Source of the DNA: CALWPV01 sp045632125
GTDB taxonomy: Bacteria > Bacillota > Clostridia > Lachnospirales > Bianqueaceae
Assembly: GCA_045632125.1 (NCBI GenBank)
Contig: JAZQWC010000023.1
Location: 1 to 64,000 of the forward strand
Reading direction: 5' to 3'
Length of the DNA: 64,000 nt
In this document: piece after piece, positions 8,899-16,261 of the stretch
Layout: each line of letters opens with the position of its first letter
Position numbering within the stretch: position 1 is the stretch's first letter
Made by a program: the position numbers and the translations under genes
Notes under the pieces: generated by a model
Told to the model about the DNA's origin: nothing
Seen by the model: the letters and a program-made list of their open reading frames with translations, nothing else
The model's database searches: none

Positions 8899-8930
8899 AA
8901 GTGCCGCACCGATTGCGGCACTTCCTTGTA
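8899..8930 (+). terminator. Stem-loop between ricT and the methyltransferase gene
   Basis: Perfect 10-bp arms (8899-8908 and 8914-8923) and a 5-base loop, followed by CCTTG, so the T-run is poor. It may be a weak terminator, or one of the recurring hairpins before ribosome binding sites, as AGGAG follows at 8934. It argues that translation does not begin at the ATG at 8890. Confidence 0.5.
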
Positions 8931-8943
8931 TACAGGAGAAGTT

Positions 8944-9726
8944 ATGGAACGAATCGATGAACTGCAGCGAGGTGGCTACCGCATTATACAGGATCCGGAT
9001 AAGTTTTGTTTTGGTACCGATGCGGTGATATTGGCGGATTATGCCAAAGCAAAACCCGGTGAACGGGTGATAGATCTGTGCAGCGGTAATGGAATCGTGC
9101 CGATTTTAATGCTGGCACGGTATCCAAAGGCCACCTATACCTCGGTGGAGATCCAGCCGGAAATGGCTGCCATGGCCCGGCGTAGTATGGAACTGAACGG
9201 AATAGAGGATCGCATCACCGTGCTGCAGGGAGACTTGTGTGAAATCGGCAGACCCACGCCGAAAGAAGGTGAAGCCGAAACTGCCGCACTGCAGCTAAAG
9301 CCCCATAGCTTTCATGTAGTCACGGTGAATCCGCCCTATATGAAAACGGCGAATCCTAAACTGTTGAATGACACTCCGGCAGTACAGATCGCCCGTCACG
9401 AGATCTGCTGCAGCCTGCGGGATGTAATGGAAGCCGCCTCACATTTGCTGATGTCTAAGGGCCGCTTCTATATGGTACACCGGCCGCAGCGGCTGTCGGA
9501 AATTTTCGAAGAGATGCAAAGAGTTAAAATTGAACCTAAGGGCATGCAGCTGGTGCATCCCTATATCGATAAAGAGCCTACACAGGTGCTGATTGAAGGC
9601 GTATATCAGGGCGGCCGTGAAATGCGGATCAAACCGCCGCTGATCACCTATGAGGCCCCAGGAGTATATACCAAACAAATGCTGGAGGTATATGGACAAG
9701 ATGGTCACCATTCGTCATTGCAATAA
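8944..9726 (+). CDS. TrmN6-like (YabB) N6-adenine methyltransferase
   Basis: A 260-residue Rossmann-fold SAM-dependent methyltransferase. The SAM motif VIDLCSGNGIVPI is near residue 45, an acidic SVEIQPEM strand follows, and the catalytic NPPY tetrad is near residue 121. The family modifies adenine in tRNA (tRNA1-Val A37 in E. coli) or other RNA; the target here is unproven. The ATG at 8944 has AGGAG 5 bases upstream and lies after a stem-loop, so it is preferred over the ATG at 8890. The position after ricT matches yabB in Bacillus. Its end overlaps the start of the DUF362 gene. Confidence 0.88.
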   Translation: MERIDELQRGGYRIIQDPDKFCFGTDAVILADYAKAKPGERVIDLCSGNGIVPILMLARYPKATYTSVEIQPEMAAMARRSMELNGIEDRITVLQGDLCEIGRPTPKEGEAETAALQLKPHSFHVVTVNPPYMKTANPKLLNDTPAVQIARHEICCSLRDVMEAASHLLMSKGRFYMVHRPQRLSEIFEEMQRVKIEPKGMQLVHPYIDKEPTQVLIEGVYQGGREMRIKPPLITYEAPGVYTKQMLEVYGQDGHHSSLQ

Positions 9727-10834
9727 CTATCAGCTTGAAGAAATACACCGCGCTGTTACGGAGACTATTGAAGATCTGGGTGGTTGGGAGCCCTATGTTA
9801 AGCCTGGCGAAACAGTGCTGCTGAAGGTGAATTTGGTCATGAGCAAAGGTCCGGATGCGGCGGCTACTACACATCCTGCTTTTGTAGCGGAACTTGCCCG
9901 CCAGCTGAAGGCCTACGGCTGCCGCGTGATCATCGGAGACAGCCCCGGCGGCACCTTTAACACCGCTATGCTGCGCCGCAACTACCGCGTGACCGGTATG
10001 GTACAGGCAGCAGAGGAGAGCGGAGCGGAACTCAGTTACAACACCGGAACGCGAGAAGTGGCCTGCCCGGCAGGCAAAATGCTGAAAAATTTGACCCTGA
10101 CCGCCATGAGCGGGGAGGCCGATAAAGTCATATCGGTCTGCAAACTCAAGACTCACAGCATGATGACTTATACCGGAGCCATGAAGAACCTCTTCGGCAC
10201 AGTGCCGGGGACGGTGAAGGCCGAATATCATGTGCGTATGCCTAAGATGGAAGACTTTGCAAATGCGCTGATCGATATTTGCGAAGCTGTTAAACCGGTA
10301 CTTTCCTTTATGGATGCCATCATCGGAATGGAAGGAAACGGACCTACCGGTGGTATGCCGCGAAAGATCGGGGCTGTACTGGCGAGTGCCAATCCCTATG
10401 AGCTTGACACGGTAGCCGCCGACCTGGTGGGCCTTGGCGAGCAACAGGTGCCCACGATCAAGGTGGCTGCCGCGAGAGGTTTGGCGCCCAGCGCCGCTGC
10501 GCAGGTGCAGATGGTGGGTGAGGATCCCGAACAGTTTAGAATAACAGATTTTAAGCTGCCGGATCATATTCATTCGGATCTGTCCGGCGGAGGATTTTTG
10601 CCGAAGTTTGCCATGAAGTGGCTGCGGCCTAAGGTGCAGTTTGACCCAAGACGCTGCGTAGGCTGCGGAGATTGTGCTGCTAACTGCCCGGCGAAGGTGA
10701 TTACAATGAAAAATCGTCGTCCGACGGTGGACTATAAAGAGTGTATTCGCTGCTTCTGCTGTCAGGAGCTTTGCCCGCAGAATGCGGTAAAGGTGAAGGA
10801 GTCTTGGATTTTTAAGATCGCCAACAAGATTTAA
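9692..10834 (+). CDS. DUF362 protein with C-terminal 2x[4Fe-4S] ferredoxin domain
   Basis: A 380-residue protein. The main part is a DUF362 domain (conserved VLLKVNLV, TTHPAFVAEL, GDSPGG, CKLKTHSMM). The last 70 residues hold two 4Fe-4S motifs, CVGCGDCAANCP and CIRCFCCQELCP, indicating electron transfer. The family's reaction is not established. GGAGG lies at 9684-9688; the ATG at 9692 is close to it and the ATG at 9701 a little far, so either could be used. It overlaps the methyltransferase gene by 35 bases. It is an insertion relative to the Bacillus yabB-yabC order and precedes the Trk potassium genes. Confidence 0.85.
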   Translation: MDKMVTIRHCNNYQLEEIHRAVTETIEDLGGWEPYVKPGETVLLKVNLVMSKGPDAAATTHPAFVAELARQLKAYGCRVIIGDSPGGTFNTAMLRRNYRVTGMVQAAEESGAELSYNTGTREVACPAGKMLKNLTLTAMSGEADKVISVCKLKTHSMMTYTGAMKNLFGTVPGTVKAEYHVRMPKMEDFANALIDICEAVKPVLSFMDAIIGMEGNGPTGGMPRKIGAVLASANPYELDTVAADLVGLGEQQVPTIKVAAARGLAPSAAAQVQMVGEDPEQFRITDFKLPDHIHSDLSGGGFLPKFAMKWLRPKVQFDPRRCVGCGDCAANCPAKVITMKNRRPTVDYKECIRCFCCQELCPQNAVKVKESWIFKIANKI

Positions 10835-10929
10835 GGTGGGACTTGCAAAATGAAACGAGTTGCGATAGAATCGTAGCAAGTTTCCAAGATGAGAGACGGA
10901 TACACGAAGGCATTTTAGAGGAAAATGAT

Positions 10930-12288
10930 ATGAATATAGTGATTATGGGCTGTGGCAAAATTGGTGCGGACATTTTGGCAAATATGGTAATGGAAGGCCA
11001 TGATGTTACAGTAATCGATCAAGATGCTACGGTTTTGAACGATATTACTAATGTATATGATGTAATGACAATGTGCGGAAGCGGTACCGATTATGATACA
11101 CTGATGGAGGCCGGTGTAGCCGAAGCGGAGCTGTATATGGCCATGACGCTTAATGATGAGCTGAATTTTATGAGCTGCTTTTTGGCACGTAAAATGGGAG
11201 CTAAGCATACGGTAGCCCGTATATCGAATCCGGAATACAGAGGAAGAGGTCTGGCTTTCATTAAGCAGCAGGCCAATATTTCCATGTTTATTAATCCGGA
11301 TCAGATTACGGCAGCAGAAATTTTTAACACTTTGAAGCTGCCGAATGGTATTCGTTCTGAGTATTTTTCCAAGCGCAACTTTGAAATGATCGAGATGCAG
11401 GTGAAGGAGTATTCGCCTCTGATTGGACATAAGTTGTATGAAATTCGAAATAAGATCAAGGCTAAGTTCCTGGTGTGCGTGGTACGCCGAGGCGACCAGG
11501 TGTTTATTCCCGATGGTAATTTTGAACTGAAAAAAGGTGACATGATCAATTTGACGGCTTCTCCCAGCGAGGTAGATAAGCTGTTGAAGGCCTGCGGCTA
11601 TTTGGAAAAGGGTAGCCGGGATGTTATGATTTTGGGCGGCAGCGGTCCTGCTTATTATTTGGGTAAGATGTTGGCAGAGGTCCACAGCTCGGTCAAGATC
11701 ATTGAACGCGATCGTCAGCGCTGCCGTGAGCTGTGTGAAGCAATTCCGCAGGCGGTGGTCATTAATGGCGATGGGGCGAAACAGGAGATTCTGCTGGAGG
11801 AAGGTTTGGCCTCGGCGGATGCCTTTGTATCGCTGACCGGAATTGATGAAGAAAATATTCTGATGTCGATCTTCGCTGCTTCACAGAATGTGCCGAAGGC
11901 CATGACGAAGGTGGATCGCAATGAGTTCAAGGTTATGGCGGAAAAATTAGGGTTGGAAAACATTGTGAATCCCAAAGAGTTGATTTCAAACAACATGGTG
12001 CGGTATGCACGAGCATTGGAAAACTCTATGGGTAGTAATGTGGAAACTCTGTATAAGTTGATGGATGGAGCGGCAGAAGCTCTGGAGTTTAATGTAAAAC
12101 CCAGCTTTAAGAAAGTGCAGATTCCTTTGAAATATCTGGATTTGAAACCCAACATTCTAATCGGTGGTATCGTGCGAGGACGCCGTACCATTATTCCCGG
12201 TGGTGATGATGTGATACAGGTGGGAGACCGTGTGGTTGTCATTGCTACGGATCAGAGATTGTATGATTTGTCAGATATTTTTAGGTAA
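10930..12288 (+). CDS. trkA: Trk potassium transport regulatory protein TrkA
   Basis: A 452-residue cytoplasmic protein with two RCK units in tandem. Each has a Rossmann NAD-binding part (MNIVIMGCGKIGADIL at the start, and VMILGGSGPAYYLGKML near residue 235) followed by a RCK_C part. It gates the TrkH channel according to bound nucleotide. The ATG at 10930 has AGAGG 8 bases upstream; the frame opens about 90 bases earlier, but that extension lacks family similarity. trkH follows after 18 bases. RCK_C domains are known targets of cyclic di-AMP, whose receptor DarA is encoded nearby. Confidence 0.94.
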   Translation: MNIVIMGCGKIGADILANMVMEGHDVTVIDQDATVLNDITNVYDVMTMCGSGTDYDTLMEAGVAEAELYMAMTLNDELNFMSCFLARKMGAKHTVARISNPEYRGRGLAFIKQQANISMFINPDQITAAEIFNTLKLPNGIRSEYFSKRNFEMIEMQVKEYSPLIGHKLYEIRNKIKAKFLVCVVRRGDQVFIPDGNFELKKGDMINLTASPSEVDKLLKACGYLEKGSRDVMILGGSGPAYYLGKMLAEVHSSVKIIERDRQRCRELCEAIPQAVVINGDGAKQEILLEEGLASADAFVSLTGIDEENILMSIFAASQNVPKAMTKVDRNEFKVMAEKLGLENIVNPKELISNNMVRYARALENSMGSNVETLYKLMDGAAEALEFNVKPSFKKVQIPLKYLDLKPNILIGGIVRGRRTIIPGGDDVIQVGDRVVVIATDQRLYDLSDIFR

Positions 12289-12306
12289 TAAATAGGAACT
12301 GAGTAT

Positions 12307-13755
12307 ATGAATCGAAAAATGGTTTTATATATGATCGGCCAGGTAATGAAGGTAGAAGGACTGCTTATGTTGTTACCGGCCGGTGTTGCGGCTTTGTATA
12401 CGGAAAGCTGCGTGATTTCTCTTTTGATTTCCGCAGGCATTGCCTTTGGCATTGGTCTGGCGATGACAGTGTTTTGCAAACCGAAAAACCGCGTGATCTA
12501 TGCGAAAGAGGGCTTTGTAATCGTTGCTTTTGCCTGGATCTTGATGTCAGCAATAGGCGCCTTGCCCTTTGTAATAAGCGGGGAGATCCCCTCGTTTATC
12601 GATGCTTTTTTTGAAACGGTAAGCGGCTTTACCACCACCGGAGCTTCTATTTTGGAAGATGTGGAGGCTATGAGTCGTGGATTACTCTTCTGGCGCAGCT
12701 TTACCCATTGGATCGGCGGTATGGGTGTACTGGTGTTTATTATGGCGGTGGTACCCACCATATCGGACCGATCGATCCATATTTTGCGTGCGGAGGTGCC
12801 CGGCCCTACGGTGGGTAAGTTGGTACCTCGTATGAAGGATACAGCTAAAATTTTATATATGCTGTACATCGTTTTAACGGTGGCCATGATTTTGCTGCTT
12901 CTGTTGGGTGGTATGCCCCTGTTCGATAGCGTGGTACATGCTTTTGGTACCGCGGGCACCGGTGGTTTTGGCATTAAAGCCAATAGTATCGGCGGCTATA
13001 GTCACTATCTGCAGTGGGTGATCACGATCTTTATGATCATTTTTGGCGTGAATTTCAATCTGTATTATTTGCTCCTGATCGGACGCGGAAAGGCGGCTCT
13101 CAAGAGTACGGAACTGTGGGTCTATATGGCACTTTGGATCGGTTCGACGTTGATCATTGTGATGAATCTGTCGGCCTACGGCTACGATAGTTCTATGTCG
13201 GATATTGTACGCGGTTCTGCCTTCCAAACAGCTTCTATTATGACTACCACCGGTTATGCTACGTTGGACTTTACCAAATGGCCCAATTTGTCGCAGGGTG
13301 TGCTGGTGATGCTGATGTGTATTGGAAGCTGCGCCGGTTCCACAGCGGGTGGTTTGAAAATTGCCCGCGTGATTTTGCTGGGTAAAATGATCCGCCGCGA
13401 GATCCGTCATATGCTGCATCCGCGTTCTGTGGGTGTAGTTAAATTTGAAGGTAAGCGCGTGGACGACCAGACCCTGCGCAGTGTGAGTGCGTATTTTGCG
13501 ATCTATATGGTAATTTCGGCGGTGATCTTTTTGCTGCTTTGCTTCGATGGTTTTGATATGACCACCAACCTGACAGCAATGATTGCCTGCTTTAATAATA
13601 TTGGTCCCGGTCTGGGGCAGGTGGGTCCGATGTATTCCTTTGCGGCATTCTCCGATTTTTCTACGGTGATCCTTTCGCTGGCGATGCTGCTGGGTCGTTT
13701 GGAAATCTTCCCCCTGCTGTTCGCATTCAGCCCGTCTACCTGGACTAAGCACTAA
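12307..13755 (+). CDS. trkH: Trk potassium uptake protein TrkH
   Basis: A 482-residue membrane channel subunit with about ten hydrophobic segments. The selectivity-filter loops of the four repeats are visible, for example SGFTTTGASI near residue 105, GTAGTGGFGIK near residue 216 and MTTTGYATLDF near residue 310. The SFTHWIGGMGVLVFIMAV segment is characteristic. It imports potassium under TrkA control. No strong ribosome binding site is seen; the gene begins 18 bases after trkA and may depend on coupling. Confidence 0.94.
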   Translation: MNRKMVLYMIGQVMKVEGLLMLLPAGVAALYTESCVISLLISAGIAFGIGLAMTVFCKPKNRVIYAKEGFVIVAFAWILMSAIGALPFVISGEIPSFIDAFFETVSGFTTTGASILEDVEAMSRGLLFWRSFTHWIGGMGVLVFIMAVVPTISDRSIHILRAEVPGPTVGKLVPRMKDTAKILYMLYIVLTVAMILLLLLGGMPLFDSVVHAFGTAGTGGFGIKANSIGGYSHYLQWVITIFMIIFGVNFNLYYLLLIGRGKAALKSTELWVYMALWIGSTLIIVMNLSAYGYDSSMSDIVRGSAFQTASIMTTTGYATLDFTKWPNLSQGVLVMLMCIGSCAGSTAGGLKIARVILLGKMIRREIRHMLHPRSVGVVKFEGKRVDDQTLRSVSAYFAIYMVISAVIFLLLCFDGFDMTTNLTAMIACFNNIGPGLGQVGPMYSFAAFSDFSTVILSLAMLLGRLEIFPLLFAFSPSTWTKH

Positions 13756-13767
13756 AAGAGGAACATT

Positions 13768-14604
13768 ATGGAAGGTAAATTATATTTGTGCCCCACACCC
13801 ATTGGAAACCTGGGTGATATAAGCCAGCGTACGCTGGAAACTCTTCGGGCTGTTGATTTAGTCGCAGCGGAAGACACGAGAAATACAGGCCTGCTTCTGG
13901 CTCGGTACGAAATTAAGGTGCCGCTGATCAGTTATCATCAGCATAATGAAAAGCAGCGCTCACAGGAATTGATCGAACGGCTGCAGCAGGGTGCGCAGAT
14001 CGCGCTGGTAACCGACGCCGGTATGCCGGCTATTTCAGATCCGGGGCAGGTTTTGGTGCGTCGCTGCCATGAGGCGGGTGTTTCGGTGACGGCTCTGCCC
14101 GGTCCTTGTGCCTTTGTAACAGCTTTGGCGCTGAGTGGGTTAGATTCCCGCCGTTTCGTTTTCGAAGGGTTTTTGCCGGTGGATAAAAAGGAGCGCCGTC
14201 AGGTGCTGGAGGATTTGAGAACGGCACGCCGAACTATGATCTTTTATGAGGCTCCTCACCGGGTAAAAGAAACGCTGAAGACCATGGCGGAGGTGGCGGG
14301 AGATCGTCCGGCTGCCGCGGTGCGAGAGCTGACCAAAAAGTTTGAAGAGATCAAGCTGATGAAACTGGCGGACTTGGCTGCTTACTATGAGGAAAATGAG
14401 CCCCGTGGTGAGTATGTGCTGTTGGTGGAAGGTCAAACTGCTGAGCAGCAGGAAGAGACTCGTAAACTGCAGTTTGAGGGTTTGACTTTGGAACAGCATA
14501 TGGCGTTGTATGCAGACCTTCCGGAGAGGGAAGCCATGAAGGCCGTGGCAAAGGATCTGGGCATCAGCAAACGGGATGTATATGCGCAGCTGAAAAAGAG
14601 TTGA
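13768..14604 (+). CDS. rsmI: 16S rRNA (cytidine1402-2'-O)-methyltransferase RsmI
   Basis: A 278-residue tetrapyrrole-methylase-fold enzyme that 2'-O-methylates C1402 in the decoding centre of 16S rRNA. The N-terminus LYLCPTPIGNLGDIS, the AAEDTRNTG motif, VTDAGMPAISDPG and the downstream FYEAPHRVKETL are diagnostic. GAGGAAC precedes the ATG. It starts 12 bases after trkH and ends the conserved tmk-to-rsmI cluster (yabC in Bacillus). A clear terminator follows. Confidence 0.95.
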   Translation: MEGKLYLCPTPIGNLGDISQRTLETLRAVDLVAAEDTRNTGLLLARYEIKVPLISYHQHNEKQRSQELIERLQQGAQIALVTDAGMPAISDPGQVLVRRCHEAGVSVTALPGPCAFVTALALSGLDSRRFVFEGFLPVDKKERRQVLEDLRTARRTMIFYEAPHRVKETLKTMAEVAGDRPAAAVRELTKKFEEIKLMKLADLAAYYEENEPRGEYVLLVEGQTAEQQEETRKLQFEGLTLEQHMALYADLPEREAMKAVAKDLGISKRDVYAQLKKS

Positions 14605-14653
14605 GGTAGCTAAGCGAAAGCTGAAAATTGAAAAACGTAACAAAATATTCACG

Positions 14654-14681
14654 AATCCGGTGTTGCCCCACCGGATTTTTT
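14654..14681 (+). terminator. Intrinsic terminator after rsmI
   Basis: Arms AATCCGGTG (14654-14662) and CACCGGATT (14669-14677) with a 6-base loop and six T's to 14681. It closes the tmk-rsmI cluster. Confidence 0.85.
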
Positions 14682-14724
14682 GGTATATACTAAAGAGTAG
14701 CTATGAAGAAAGGAAGTTCTCGAA

Positions 14725-15138
14725 ATGAACGATTGTATTTTCTGTAAGCTTGCAAACGGAGTATTTCCGACAAATACTGTATATGAAGATGACATGTTCC
14801 GAGTGATTCTGGATCTGGGTCCGGCTAGCCCTGGACATATGCTGATCCTGCCCAAGGAGCATTATGCAAACCTGTATGAACTGCCCGAGGAGATCGCGGC
14901 TGAGGCTATGAAGCTGGCTAAGAAGCTGGCCATTGCGGCTAAGGCTGCTTTGAACGCCGACGGTGTGAATGTGGTGCAGAATAATGAAGAGGCCGCCGGT
15001 CAAACGGTGATGCATTATCATTTGCATGTAATTCCTCGCTTTGAAGGTGTGGGGAATGTGCCTTTGTGGGAGCCCGGCAGCGCAGCGCCTGAGGAGCTGG
15101 CTGAGCAGGCTGCCAAGATCGCAGAAAAACTGCGGTAA
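14725..15138 (+). CDS. HIT family (HinT-like) nucleotide hydrolase
   Basis: A 137-residue histidine-triad protein. The catalytic triad HYHLHVIPR lies near residue 94, and the N-terminal CIFCKLANG carries the usual zinc-type cysteine pair of HinT proteins. Such enzymes hydrolyse AMP linked to lysine or other amines (purine nucleoside phosphoramidates); the natural substrate is unknown. AAAGGAAG is the ribosome binding site. The stop codon is followed immediately by the MurG-like gene, suggesting one transcript. Confidence 0.93.
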   Translation: MNDCIFCKLANGVFPTNTVYEDDMFRVILDLGPASPGHMLILPKEHYANLYELPEEIAAEAMKLAKKLAIAAKAALNADGVNVVQNNEEAAGQTVMHYHLHVIPRFEGVGNVPLWEPGSAAPEELAEQAAKIAEKLR

Positions 15139-15150
15139 TTGAACTTGCCT

Positions 15151-16221
15151 ATGAGCCGGCTGATCATGATGACGGGTGGTGGCACCGCAGGGCATGTGAT
15201 GCCTAATTTGGCGATGGTGAAACCACTCCGCGAAAAGGGTTACCGCATTGGCTATATAGGAAGAAAAAATAGTATTGAAGAACGACTGGCAAAGGAAGCG
15301 GGACTTTCTTTTTATCACATAACAGCCGGACGACTGCATAGGGATTTCAATTTGGAAAACTGGATCAGTCCTTGGCTGAATGCAAAAGGAATTCTGCAGG
15401 CGGTTGCCATTATCCGCAGGGAAAAACCGGCGGTGATCTTTTGCAAAGGCGGCTTCGTGAGTGTGCCGGTGGCGGTGGCAGGTCAGCTGTGCCAGGTGCC
15501 GGTGGTGCTGCATGAATCCGATATGACACCGGGCTTGGCAAACAAGTTGTGTATGCCCTTTGCAGACAAGATCTGTGTAAGTTTTGAAGAAACGCTTAAG
15601 TTTGTATCGTCTGGTAAGGCGGTGCTGACGGGCACGCCTATACGGCAGGAACTTACGGAAGGAAGCGCGAAGGAAGGCTATACCCTGACCGGGTTGACAC
15701 CGGGAAAGCCGGTAATACTGGTGATGGGCGGCAGCAGCGGAGCAGGAGCCTTGAATGCAGTGATTGGAACGGCAGCGGCAGAGCTGACCAAGAGGTATCA
15801 GATCGTGCATCTGTGCGGACGGCAGCAGGCAGAGCACTGCAAACCGATGCTCGGATACTGCCCGTTGGAATATGCGGGAGCCGAACTGAAGCACCTGTAT
15901 GCAATGGCAGATCTGATCGTCAGCCGGGCAGGTGCCAATGCTTTAGCGGAAATAGTGCTGCTGCAAAAGCCAAATATTTTGATTCCACTTCCAAAAGCTG
16001 TGAGCCGTGGGGATCAAATATTGAATGCCGCATCCTTTGAAAAGAAGGGGTATAGTTTGGTACTGCCCCAGGAACAACTAACAAAAGAAACTTTGCTGAC
16101 AGCATTGAAACAAGTGTGGGACGGCAGAGAAAGCTACAAGGCGGCCATGGCGAAAAGCCCGGGAAAAAACGGAACCGAGGCGGTTATGGAAGCTATTGAA
16201 AAAGCAATGAGTACGTCATAA
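15151..16221 (+). CDS. murG: MurG2-type UDP-GlcNAc glycosyltransferase (paralog 1)
   Basis: A 356-residue GT28 enzyme of the kind that transfers GlcNAc from UDP-GlcNAc to lipid I to make lipid II at the inner face of the membrane. Visible motifs are GGGTAGHVMPNLA, KGGFVSVPVAVAG, HESDMTPGLANK, the UDP-binding VMGGSSGAGALN, and VSRAGANALAEI. It resembles the MurG2 form of Bacillus and Clostridia rather than the canonical MurG. No clear ribosome binding site is present; translation is probably coupled to the HIT gene, starting at this ATG or at the TTG at 15139. A second, closely similar gene lies at 25595. Confidence 0.85.
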   Translation: MSRLIMMTGGGTAGHVMPNLAMVKPLREKGYRIGYIGRKNSIEERLAKEAGLSFYHITAGRLHRDFNLENWISPWLNAKGILQAVAIIRREKPAVIFCKGGFVSVPVAVAGQLCQVPVVLHESDMTPGLANKLCMPFADKICVSFEETLKFVSSGKAVLTGTPIRQELTEGSAKEGYTLTGLTPGKPVILVMGGSSGAGALNAVIGTAAAELTKRYQIVHLCGRQQAEHCKPMLGYCPLEYAGAELKHLYAMADLIVSRAGANALAEIVLLQKPNILIPLPKAVSRGDQILNAASFEKKGYSLVLPQEQLTKETLLTALKQVWDGRESYKAAMAKSPGKNGTEAVMEAIEKAMSTS

Positions 16222-16224
16222 TTT

Positions 16225-16237
16225 CCGGCTTTGCCGG
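16225..16237 (+). promoter_or_regulatory. Small stem-loop upstream of the galK-galT ribosome binding site
   Basis: CCGGC-TTT-GCCGG, a 5-bp stem with a 3-base loop, 10 bases before GGAGGA (16248-16253). It is identical to the hairpin before the MATE gene. Confidence 0.45.
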
Positions 16238-16261
16238 TTGAAATATTGGAGGAAGATTGCC

